Assembly: GCA_030430075.1 (NCBI GenBank)
Contig: JAUIGN010000005.1
Span: 124,001 to 188,000 of the forward strand
DNA from: a bacterium
Lineage (GTDB): Bacteria; Planctomycetota; Planctomycetia; Pirellulales; Pirellulaceae
Length of the DNA stretch: 64,000 nucleotides
Direction: 5' to 3'
Positions 15,001 through 20,400 of this stretch are shown here, in pieces. The notes under the pieces were generated by a model, which was given only the letters and a program-made list of their open reading frames with translations, did not search any database and was not told the origin of the DNA. The number at the start of each line of letters is the position of its first letter. Within the stretch, counting starts at the first letter, position 1. The translations under genes were made by a program, and so were the position numbers.

Positions 15001-16614
15001 ATCGGTCGGCAGTCCGGGTGTGACCACGCCCGTGTCATCACCGCCGGTCCCGTGAACCGTTAGGTCGTCCTGGCCGCCTTGCCCGTTCAGATTGAAGGTC
15101 TCGATGCCGCCGACCGAAATGGGACGCGGTTGGGCGCCGGTGATCGTCGCGGCATCGAAGGCAAGACCACTGATGTCAATCGTGTCGGGAGCTGCGGCAC
15201 CGTGGACCGTCACGGTGTCATCACCGGCCCCGCCGTTGACGGTGACCGTGCCGCCGACCGCCAACCCAAGCGCCGTGGCGACGTCGATCGTATCGTCCCC
15301 GCCCCCGGCGTTGATCGTGAGATGGGTCTTGTTGTCGAAGGCAATCGCTTCAAAGCCGCTGATGCCGACCTGACCTCGCGCCCCGGCAGTTGCGTAGACG
15401 ATGTTGTTCGCCGCACCCGTGCCGTTCACCACCAGGTTGGTGGCCACGATGTCGTCGACGATCGGTTCCAGCCCCGTGAAGTTGATCATCAACCCCGTGT
15501 CATACGTCAGCGTGCCGGCATCGGCGGCCGGGCCGGGGGAATACGTTTCCGTCTCGATCCCCGACCCTTGCAGATTGAGCTGGTCGTTACCCGTGCCACC
15601 GTTGTAAACAACGGGGACCGTCAGGTCGGTCACGTCCACCGTGACCGTGTCACTGCCGCCCAGCGTATCGACGCGTAACTCGCCCAGGTTGGCCGTCGAA
15701 ACGGTCACATCCACGCCGCTGCCGTTGGCGTCGGATACGCGGGCCGCCTGCGTGCCCGGGCCGTCCGGGTCGGAAATCGTGATGCTGTCGACCGCACCGT
15801 CTCCGGCGATCACCAGCGTGTCACTTCCATCCGTGGCCACCGAGTAGTTGGACGCCGTGGCGCCGGTCAGGTCGCGCGTTTCAAACGTGATCGTATCCGA
15901 ACCGTTGGCGGGGCCGGCGTTGGCATTCAGTTCGAATCCGGCGAAGCCGCTGAACTCGACATCGGGCAGGCTGTCCGACATGACCAGGTCACCCGTCACA
16001 CCGGACTCGACGCGGACGATGTTGTCGCCCAGCCCCGGGTCGACACTCAAGGTGTCGTCGTTGCCGTTGCCGACAAACGCGATCGTGTCCGCTCCGGAGA
16101 TGTCGATCGGGACGCCCGGGTTCAGCCCCGTCACCCGCTGCTCCGTCAAACTGGTTGGGCCAATCGCGATCGCTTCCACGCCGGCGTTGCCACCACCGAT
16201 CTGCGAGGCATTGATGGTGAGCGCATCGGTCGGTTCGCCACCCAGGTTGAAACGAACGGCCGTGATGCCCGGTAGCGTCGAGCAGACGATCGTGTTACCG
16301 GCCGGGGCACCGCAGCCCGTGGCGTTGATAATCACATTGGCGGCATCAAAGGTAAACTCGCCCGACGTCCCCAGGTCGTTATACGTGTACGTGACATCAT
16401 TCACTTCGCCGCCGAAGCCGGTAAACACCAGCGTGTTGCTGCCCGAGTCAAACGCCAGCGACGCGAGCACTCGACGGTCTTCCAACCGTTCCAATTGTCG
16501 CGCCCCAATGCCGCCCAGAAACTGTTGGCGACGCGCTCTCTTCGATCGTGCCAGTCGTTGCTTGTGACCGGACCGGAACAACGAACTAATCCACTTGAGT
16601 TTTTCGAGCGACAT
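1..16614 (-). CDS. Giant RTX-repeat secreted protein, C-terminus beyond window
   Basis: One reading frame without a stop runs from ATG at 16614 to the left edge: 5,538 codons, incomplete at the C-terminus. GAGG lies 10 nt before the ATG. The N-terminus is basic (many K/R in residues 1-35) and then has LERLEDRRVLA at about residues 37-47, a LEPR-XLL-like planctomycete export motif. The rest is acidic, rich in G, D, N, T and V, almost free of Cys and Lys, and dominated by (V/L)xGGxGxDxxxV strands. Classical RTX nonapeptides (GGxGxDxLx, Ca2+-binding beta-roll) cluster near residues 1350-1440, 1575-1625, 4760-4795 and 5000-5065. No catalytic domain was seen. Likely role: secreted or surface Ca2+-binding adhesin or matrix protein (inference). 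The very long open frames on the opposite strand are shadows of its codon use. Existence of the gene is near certain; its role is a guess. Confidence 0.95.
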   Translation of the reverse strand, partial: MSLEKLKWISSLFRSGHKQRLARSKRARRQQFLGGIGARQLERLEDRRVLASLAFDSGSNTLVFTGFGGEVNDVTYTYNDLGTSGEFTFDAANVIINATGCGAPAGNTIVCSTLPGITAVRFNLGGEPTDALTINASQIGGGNAGVEAIAIGPTSLTEQRVTGLNPGVPIDISGADTIAFVGNGNDDTLSVDPGLGDNIVRVESGVTGDLVMSDSLPDVEFSGFAGFELNANAGPANGSDTITFETRDLTGATASNYSVATDGSDTLVIAGDGAVDSITISDPDGPGTQAARVSDANGSGVDVTVSTANLGELRVDTLGGSDTVTVDVTDLTVPVVYNGGTGNDQLNLQGSGIETETYSPGPAADAGTLTYDTGLMINFTGLEPIVDDIVATNLVVNGTGAANNIVYATAGARGQVGISGFEAIAFDNKTHLTINAGGGDDTIDVATALGLAVGGTVTVNGGAGDDTVTVHGAAAPDTIDISGLAFDAATITGAQPRPISVGGIETFNLNGQGGQDDLTVHGTGGDDTGVVTPGLPTDSGTIQVNTLLAINYAGLGTNGSITFAAGDGSNDTLGYQLVFVADTVTVAAATGAVSVTNGFGSYPQLQQTGVEALVVDGDDGNDTFQVDADQPYDSIGLIGNTGDDTATLAGNGATGAIVTLGGANPAVRGAGLGSVTLPGVETLNVNNTHLANDTNVTVEGTGAAQSFDVTPTSGSTATVSVAGGPTTVNVSADALHVDGLGGNDTLAVNGTGGNDNAELTAGSELDSGDLTVNALIPISFANLGVNGLVEFDGAAGTDALTYNGTSGLDSFSVLGTSVLELDTALGSRVSVDPNNVDDITLNGGALDDQFTVNSGHGYRQITLAGGTPSSGSDHATLNGDGSPIAVSLGGAVASAVGGGLGAVLLPGIETADVNNVLGEIAVNGSPGPDRFDVTPIDFDSADIQVDGAAPLVTATTFGTLLINAAGGGSDVLAVHLSAADESVTVDDDEVTVTAGATLKSVNYNNANIAALEVFGNAGSDTFSVTPSANSPAIHIDGGDPIGVTGDTLNMVAQNSVMFTPGPETDEGGFDVDTAETVSFDHIEQIGMTSAGGPLAVTVMGTGGDDRITAVGQAPNAVDVQVNDGPIQSYSDVGFLTLQGKNGADNIDIDLVANQGIFINVDGGLPTVPSDQLTVRGTDAADTASWTPTANDSGLLLAAGQTINVTQIEHIIYDGRNGGDDLTINGTPDDDNYALSAGDGTGSLASLGSPDFAFEGVANLDVTGGNGGFDVLAMTTTEAADAVVSTVDTVTLVGDSTATIGAGMDRFELYTLGGSDVVDLDLQLPAVDKHIGAGAGDDLVDLSDAIDATILGGLGDDTIIGSPVADLILGGSGDDNIRGGAGDDRIEGGSGDDTLLGETGDDTILGGDDSDTVIWNNGDGSDMVEGGQGSDFQFVNGSGTSGDDFVIRPVAFPPPTGSRIIFERTNLGLFALNIDDIEALEVQGGGGADSLHVHDLFETDVHTVLFNAGGGGDADSLTVEGRNTNDDLHLNNTAGALTVEGLTYDVSMVVSNAVDGDTVTVNGNDGNDRIEAGAGTQFLAAFTFNGNDGDDTLLGSQGDDTLNGGGGDDLFSGRGGTDTVDGGSEGDTILVPGTAGDDTVTLSLNLGGDLVADGNGLITTYVNSNIEQIRAEGGDQNDTATVDVSNGFIPLPIHLEGGAGADSLTVIGTPVLPAAEAVYSVGPTAPEGSLVHLDGGGGTLQTITFTGLEPVLDLVPATTLTVNATNADNAINYDSDPADTFRGRVSVDAFETISFANKTDLVINGLAGDDKINLNEDAIAPAGLNRIRINAGDPTASNEVVVNDTVVATDVVYSPLTDVDADVTGAQPVLVEIRDAQLAVINGQDADDTLEVRSPAGANTITYTPGDTVDSGEVLVDDLLPLEFVHLGANGDLRFADAGAGQVDSLVHRGSDTVDAFAVSAAGVTLTNSPGAHVPVALPGANAVTLQGLDGDDAFDVTAVAGLTINIQGGNPDNGSDTITFNSAAATTVALGASTIDDAATALAPDVNYTGIEAIDVNSAGQDLTVEGSGNDDRLEVTTLGLNSGTAQANDSAPVVNFTGTGTFLVDTLAGNDTLAVTATAAADLVTVDNSTAVPTVQNVGRQTVSHQNAEAVEVFGLAGDDSFFVTTDVANNIPVFIDGGDPIGAAGDVINLFANNTAMFSAGPENDEGGYVLDGLAPVSFDHIEGVTVNDLGGLPGDLMVTVMGTNGDDDITAQGLFTGGVRVTVNDGLVQDYLGVADITLQGKNGDDDIDIDIDVPNLGVVFNVDGGLPNASDTLTVTGVDDDAQDTVTWTPMTADSGTMTVVGQTINVVETEHVIYDGESDGDTVQVAGSGTFTHTPGTAFDFGQMELKNGNQTMLGIGYENLGAGAVSASGLGLNDTLVALGTAGADQVDVVAITGSVQLTTGIGAHVPVTQTLVENLTIETLDDDDHISIAATQPYQTIAVHGGSPGASDVLDYVSTGATTLDLGNATIDDAGSVGSPDVTYSGIETINVNSGANALTVEGSTLADTFVVEPINATVVALQRNEIAPQVMATGTGTVTIDTLAGGTVRDKITLLGTVGTDNIFVNETNIMSTGRRTVDYVPSPALTLSIESREGSDAITLESGGITSQLTVDGGSSDAGGGGDEFSFQDESPRFSYGTTPSSGFLDSLADGGRVSLTNTETISPLWPLGGGTLTVVATSGDDAITSLRDNGDGFQHLTANGGPDIETIVSSGYATFIIEGGSGDDNFFIEPLPETATLIRGMAPTASDHATVGATAGADVISVDMLTADGARVTVGGLMPVTLQTVESLVVDGRGGDDALTVTATADDDTITHAPGAAIDAGRLQVNSLLAVSYQQLGGDGTVTVDGAGGSDTLVSLGTANNDSIDVTLTAANAIDIDVTSPLGAHVDLLSTNLENYEVRGQAGNDTINLNATFDLDGLLLDGGSGDDTVNMTSATGSAVGITPEPGDPTHQAVSGLFTPAVDLAGHELITYTGNSTQTITVDPGSGDNWVRVEAGSGATDQISSDSMPDILVQAINRLVIDAVTSAGADVVTFVTGLLSAATNTGYEIAGEANDTLVIEGTDGEDDSYRVANPPGGSVAIEHFNPANVTVTETTGNLGRMQVNTLGGDDRLRIDVAGTQLITTPITFDGGGGSDELTLLGTTISGTTAATYSPGPGVADGRVEHVDGLDTMTVDFTGLEPVIDLIPGTLTVNGTGADNSLNYVTGPNSGGVPVGGANSGLVSVDNFETIEFANKTVLALNGGAGNDAFNIDVPTTPTGLAQVLVNGGDSTGGDAVTIHGTVGTDSATYMAAGADAGFLTLNGLPYALTGIESNTLDLGTQGAPDQLDILTPDAVITPGFPPGSGTVAPFDLVGAPLLPLNYVDTEDVEVLGTTAVIQATNADDRVTITTAGEVLITNSLGFSNRTDVSDFVNLVINLLGGDDTVINHATDAGTSNISNVTIVGGENGPGSDTVIENDVETGNLTFPGGNANLNGTRTLASGGGNYNTTLIGIENLVANGANDNANPTAFSIVGLGDATNLLDVTLDGGGDANDTLVVSSTANPDAIVFTPLSDTSATLSDEGDGPDVLVTGFNNSVGNLTLSTAGGTDRVTVSGSASEDVVAVTQAGAATTVTQTTGGTLLVPLVFQNAEALHLLGHEGDDVFNVTPDDVVEIVVDGGDPIALVGDTLNVVANTTVVSMAGPESDEGGIIADGLQPVSFDKIEAIGVTDPGGNDLEVTVMGTQGDDDITAVGFATNVVDVTVNDGPVTRYAGVDTLLLQGKNGDDDIDIDLQVAGLGVAITANGGPPSTNGDTVTVTGVAGQIDNPNWTPTSSDDGTLVLSSETVTVTDVERLIYDGENENDILTVTGSGLPERYLHTPGVADDAGIISINDGAATRLGIEYVTLGMGATIAFNGLDDDDSLTALGTDGADTFTVPGVAGIQLNNRIPLVTGNIESYRLQGLDGDDTFNVTAVANVQINVEGDGPSGSDVLNYAPTGAAIIDLGAATINDDAAGSPDVTYASIETLNVGGADDAVTPNSYAVVGYGLPSELDTLNIDAGDTNNDDGDTIAIALTAGPDTVNFEPTSETSAIISGSGPQINVSNFNNAVDSLAIADPGSDADVINYVGSNGADTIYGEEHPTPGTGMRLNSTVAGDTWVNVIINSIEAVNVAGNAGDDTLFIDNSNGLVLPSQNGIFFDGGTGSDLLQLQGSTAINTASYTVGPDVSSGTVIHDDGADLQTVRFTGLEPVVDIVAAATLTVTATGANNAITYSQSPNNNAWGLVEVDAFETIEFANKTALTLDGGAGDDSFSLNSPTLPIGAPIVPTGLTTINVVGGDPQDSDDVEIIGTALADSFVYTPLGERTGILAQGGAVTLNYNLLGTEILQVDGEDSLVGVTTDTLLVTTPNATVTPGAIPGSGVVDPVSLTGRELLSLSYEDMESVDVDGLIGVIQGTSEDDVITIDAAGNVTVTNNHGFNNTVDVSDFNSLVVNALGGDDAITIVGDHPFAGGVTVIGGDNGTATDELNFVGSGSSDVAVDLGPGTITQAGFGAVTYTGVEDINVDANQDMAVNGTTGNDLFNVTPLTAANGGTFTHGLTPDVDFTYDDAATITFNGGAAGADVLNIIGDENADTVTSTATVVTVDSSAVTLGTNLDRLDIHTLGGNDNLTLADLGILTHVFTGDGDDTVDLNGLMADALIDAGDGNDVVDGEGVNAANVNLTLLGGEGDDNLIGADGPGADLGDRLEGGPGNDRLEGGTGQDLFFGGAGSDLFVWVAGDGSDLMEGGAGDSDELQFIANTGANRLEILGGGMFGATANPAPNVFGAGTLQDASRTIFALNSTAQDTAQVFLNLGDVENIDIDADAGADHITINNQVETTTSTGGFAVQQGTDLDATTLAAVDVNLGASDAAVDSVEVHGSLNDDQLDITTQAGAVDIAGLSFSIRLADAETSDQLFAHGQTGDDAIDADGFAAMLLTLNGDEGDDTLTSGDTLNGHTLNGGPGADVLLGGDANDNLNGGAGDDAFTGNGGVDTVDGGDDGDTIVVPGTAGDDTFTLSLTVGGALVVMSTNLPTTTYQAAGAGPLTATSIEQILVEGGAGNDELQIDETNGLIAVPINYHGGAGDDLLTLSQGAAVDATYNVGPQADQGQVIHVGGGVTQVVNFSGLEPVVDLVPGTLTINGTNADNAISYGTSPANAAWGRVSVDGFETYDFDNKTTLTLNGGAGSDQFSVAASNAGFSSNLIVNGGDPAATGDTLTVTGAATTVTVNHAAGTVAGVLDGGAIQQVDYNTIEHLTVNAGAAAAAGGTLAFSGSANYTVDPGAELDQGEVLSDGVPVTYDGFDADNSVDLTPSLAVTATVNGTSGNDLFSVADDGAETDVAITGRAEVEIADGSNVTLNGFAGADTFTVDGQNGLSTLNLNGGDGDDDDVADLNTPAGAVTLNLESQTVAGYGPAINFTGLQTVLADAGAAAISVIATSNDDTVEVTPLNRNDGTLQANGADPIVHYENTADNGV
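1420..2330 (-). repeat. RTX segment, copy 2
   Basis: Second occurrence of the paired RTX blocks: LFVWVAGDGSDLMEGG near 2250, and TVDGGDDGDTIVVPGTAGDD near 1410-1460. It is diverged from the copy at 11740-12560 but collinear with it. Confidence 0.75.
11740..12560 (-). repeat. RTX segment, copy 1
   Basis: Two blocks of GGxGxDxUx repeats. The upstream block ends in a VIWNNGDGSDMVEGG-type sequence. The downstream block ends in TVDGGxxGDTIxVPGTAGDDT. The same two blocks, with the same endings and spacing, recur at 1420-2330, about 10.2 kb further along the gene. Confidence 0.75.
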
Positions 16615-16787
16615 AAGTGCGTGACCTCATTGCTAGCATCTGCAGTTGATGACTTATCAAGACCCCGTGCTATCGCTGCATGCATACCGGCTTGCCATCC
16701 AGCGAACGTTTGCTGCCAACGAACGGGCTGGCGATTGCTTGAAAGCCCTATCTCACGGAGTAGTAGTAGGTTTGAACGAAGTGAGAG

Positions 16788-16816
16788 ATAATAAGATTCG
16801 CCGTTGGACATTGCAA
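16788..16816 (-). promoter_or_regulatory. Candidate sigma-70-type promoter for the giant RTX gene
   Basis: On the minus strand TTGCAA (16816-16811) is followed after exactly 17 bp by TATTAT (16793-16788), a 4/6 and 5/6 match to the -35/-10 consensus. It lies about 174 nt before the ATG at 16614, in a locally AT-richer patch. The assignment rests on pattern only. Confidence 0.35.
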
Positions 16817-17290
16817 CAAACGGCAACTGGAAAAACGTGTGAAGTAAAAAGGAATGGATTAGGTAAGAAGTTTGGGTTGACAAGCTCTGCTAGCAGTGGT
16901 CGATTGCGGCGGGTCGGTTCGAGCTCGGTTCGAACCATCCTGAAGCTGGGCACGTCACCTGCTGCCGGATTCCATGAAGCCGCCTGCCGACTCAGTTGGG
17001 ACGGTTTCTACCGGGTAAAAACGCCTACCACGGGCGGCCGCCGCCGACCGTCGCTCGCTGCCCGGCGTTGGTCTTTCGAGTAGCTTACGGCGATGCCGGA
17101 CGGGCACCACGGGATGTGCTATGTCTCAGGTGGTAATTTCGGTTGCAACGTGCGCAGGAAAACGAGGGGCAAAGAAATCGAGTTCAAAAAACATCCGCGG
17201 GCGCGAGCGTCCGCACCGGCGAATCGGGGCGACCGCAACGCTTCCCGAGGCAGTTGCTGCGGTCGTTGCTGCGTCAACGACCGGGCGCTC

Positions 17291-17350
17291 GCGTCCGGTG
17301 TGTTTGGCAACCAAGGCAACCGTGGGCCAACGCCTAACGGCTGATGAATG
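17291..17350 (+). repeat. REP-like intergenic repeat, copy A
   Basis: Sequence GTGTTTGGCAACCAAGGCAA followed by CCGTGGGCCAACGCC and AACGGCTGATGAAT. It shares the hairpin core GGGCNNACGCC and the tail AACGGCTGATGA with copies near 35.3 and 51.1-51.2 kb, all in the same orientation. Confidence 0.6.
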
Positions 17351-17382
17351 ATCCAGGCTGTCGGCGTTGTTAACGGCAAGAC

Positions 17383-17412
17383 GGCACGCCCAACGCATTC
17401 GTCGGACGTGCC
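17383..17412 (-). terminator. Hairpin downstream of the 17462-23668 gene
   Basis: On the minus strand GGCACGTCC (17412-17404) pairs with GGGCGTGCC (17391-17383): nine pairs including one G-U, loop of 12 nt. It lies 50 nt past the stop codon. The tail is only weakly T-rich, so termination is plausible but not certain. Confidence 0.45.
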
Positions 17413-17461
17413 GCCTGTGGCCGTTCGTCGCTGCCGGATTGCCGGCAGACTCAACCGTCGT

Positions 17462-20400
17462 TTAGCCGTCCAACCAGGATGGGCCGACATCTTCCGCCAG
17501 CAGGTCCAGCAGGCTCTCATCGAGTGACGTCTCCTCGTCGAGCACCTCGCTGGCGGCGTTGCCCTCCATGGCCGGTGCCGTTGATGCCGACGGCGCCGTT
17601 GCGGTCAACTCGGTCAACGGCATCATTGGCTGCTGATCACTGCTGGGCCCTGCGTCACGCGTTGCGCCGGGTGCCGCCGGCAAGTGCCCCAGCACGTCCT
17701 GGGATGCGAGACCGAGTTGGCTGCCGGCGGCTGCGGTTGCCGGAACGAAGCCCCAGGATTCCCCCTCGCCCGCCACCTCGGCGGGACCTGTGTCGCTGAT
17801 CTGCTGGTTGATCAGGTTGGCGACCAGGAGAAAATCCCGCCCGGTGACGAAGCCGTCGCCGTTGGGGTCGACGAAGTTGCCGCGGAAGGGCACATTCAGC
17901 TCCATCTGAATGCCATGGGCGTTGATCTGGTTGGCGATCACGCGGGCATCACTGGCGGACACGAAACCATCCAGATTGACGTCCGCCGGCTTGAGGTTGT
18001 TCTGATACCAGCCTGCGGTTTCCAGGCTGGAAGCTTCAGTGATGGCCTCCCCTTCACCGCCGCCGCCGAGAAAATTCACGATGGCCAAATAGTCTTGCGG
18101 CGTAATCAGCTCGTCATCGTCCACGTCCCAGTAGAGACCGGAGAAGGTCAGCGCCGACGTGGGCTGGATCCCGTTTGCGCCGAGGAACGCGCCCAACTCC
18201 GCGGCATCCGCGGGCGTCGTCATGCCGTCGTTGTCCACATCGGTCGGCAGGGCATCGTTATGGAACTCGTTGCCGCTGGCCGGCGGCGGCGGGGGGGGCG
18301 GTGCAATGGTGGCATCCGGATCGACGGGCCTGGTCAACGGCAGATCAAAGTTGCCGACGACGGGAGTGAAGCGAGCGTCGCGGACCTGAAAGAAGACATC
18401 CTGGTAGACCAGCGGCGTGCCCGTGTTGCCGGTGGGCGCCGGTTGGAATTTTCCGTCCCCGGGGCTGCCCAGATCGGCAAAGTCATCGCTGCCGTCAAAC
18501 GTGTCCGTCAGCTCGAGGAGCGGGTTGGCGGCCGGATCGCCCAGGTCGAGAAGCCATTGGGCGATCAGTCCCGGCGAAGCGGTCTGGGTATCCGCGATCA
18601 ACAGCCCGATATTCGTGTCGAAGTCGGCATCGAAGTCACCGACCAACGGACGCTCCAGGCCCGGCACCCGGTATTCGATTTCCAGATCACTGGTCGGGTC
18701 GAAGATTTTGTCATCGTTGATGTCGAAGCGGAACTTGCCGGCTTGCATATCATAGGAGCCGACCCGCACGACGCCGCTGCCATCCCAGTCACCGGCGAAC
18801 GGGAGTCCGGAGAAGTTGGTGGGAAAGAGTTCCGTGGCATAATCGATGACCCCGTTGTCGTCCAGGTCGAGGATCCACTGACCGGTCGACAAGACACCGA
18901 TGTTATCCGTCCCGTCGTCGTCCCAGTCACCCACGACCGGCTCGACGCCGGCCCCCGAGTTGGGCAGGAACTCAAACGCCAACGGGTCGTCGCCCGGGCC
19001 GTTGCCCGGGTCGAAGATGCCGTTGGAGTTGCGGTCCAGCCGGAAGCGGTAGGTTCCGGTGCTCTTGTCGAGCGCAAACAGGCCGATCTCATCGAAGCCA
19101 TCTCCGTCCCAGTCCCCGATCACGGTCTTGTCGACCAGTTCTTCGTTCTCACCGAACTGGTAAACCGCATCGCGGTTGAGCGGGTCTGGGTTATCGGGGT
19201 CGAAGATCCCGTTGCCGTTGAGATCCAGCCAGAACGACCCCGCATAAAACGTGCCCACTTCGACCCGCGTGTCAATCGTGAACTCGCCGACGAAGTCGCC
19301 GCCGGGCACGCCGTTGCCGGACCGGAATTCATCCTCATCGACCGGTGTGATCGCGTTGGTCTCGCCATCAAGGGGCCGAATGGCGGGGTCCACCAGCGTA
19401 TCGCGGACGATCAGTGTGTAGCGATCGTCGGGCAACGGTGCTTCAAAGTGCAGGGTGACGGTCCCGGTGGCCGTCTCTCCCAGCACCACTTCATCGTTCT
19501 TGACCGTCACCGCGTCAAACTCGATGGGCCCGCTGTGCTGTCCGACCAGCTCGTAGTTGCCCAGTTGGTGAGCGATCGTCTCGTGGATGGCCTCGTATTG
19601 AAAGCCGGGCGCGCGCGGTGGAAAGCTCTCCAGGAACAGCGTGATACTCTCGACCTGGAAGGTCGGCGTGACCTTCACGTCCGTGGGGAAGACCGAACGG
19701 CAGCCGGCTTCAAAGAGACCCGTATCACAATCCGGACGATCATCGGGCGCGCTGGTATCGAAGCTATTGATCTCCGTCTTGACGATCCGCAGGCCGCCGC
19801 CGGGGGGATCGGAGATCTCTGCGGCGTCGGTACCCAGGTCACTGTCGCGACCCTGGTCCGCGATCGTGCCTTCGGCCAGATCGAGGGGGCTGAGGACAAA
19901 CACATTGTAGTTGTTGACCGCTTCCGGCGTGTGGCCGTTGACGCGGGCGAAGACCGTGGTGCCTTCCTCGACCCCGATATCGACGAACTCACCGGCCGGA
20001 CCGATCTGCTGACAGACGGTGGGCGAGCGGGGATCCGGGCGCATGCCCGCATCGCAAACCTGCGTGCCGTTCTCGTCGACCGTACGACTGACAATAAAGG
20101 GTGTCGTCCCGTTCGGCGTCAGGTTGGGGATGTTGGTTCCCAGCGTATCGAGCGGTTTCCCGTTCGCCAGGAACGTCCCGGCCGCATCATAGATGGTCAA
20201 GTCAAGGTTGCCGTCACCCGGCAGTCCCGGTTGACCGTTCTCCAGGGTCGGGACATCGTCAAAGACGAGGAAGAAGCGGTAGGTACCGGTGGTGGTGGCG
20301 GTGAAGCTGACCCAGTCCTCGTCGCCGCGGACGGTCGTGTTCGGGCCGAACGGATCCGTCAGCCCCGGATCGCCAATGTTGGGCGTGCGGTTAACGCCTT

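Larger units (their letters stand above)
870..15490 (-). repeat. Five-copy long-range protein module in the giant RTX gene
   Basis: A block reading F(T/S)GLEPV(V/I/L)D, then a strand LTVNGTxADNxI, then F(E)(T/A)IxFxNKTxLxxNGGAGDD occurs at about 15490-15300, 11400-11200, 6965-6740, 3825-3630 and 1070-870. Spacings are roughly 4.1, 4.4, 3.1 and 2.8 kb. A second element (D-I-D-I-D strand, then WTPxxxDSG and IYDG) occurs near 13.2-13.0, 9.75-9.5 and 5.2-4.95 kb. The copies are diverged but keep their internal order, so the gene grew by duplication of large modules and not only of short RTX repeats. Confidence 0.8.
16615..17461. other. Intergenic, no gene seen
   Basis: Between the start of the giant RTX gene and the stop of the next minus-strand gene. 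It holds the candidate promoter near 16.8 kb, a REP-like copy at 17291-17350 and a terminator-like hairpin at 17383-17412. The short open frames on either strand show no domain, no convincing ribosome site and no codon pattern like the neighbours. Confidence 0.6.

Noticed and set aside
17119..17520. Minus-strand open frame of 133 codons covering the intergenic repeat
   Set aside because: It overlaps the end of the dockerin gene in another frame, crosses the hairpin and the REP-like repeat, and has no ribosome site.
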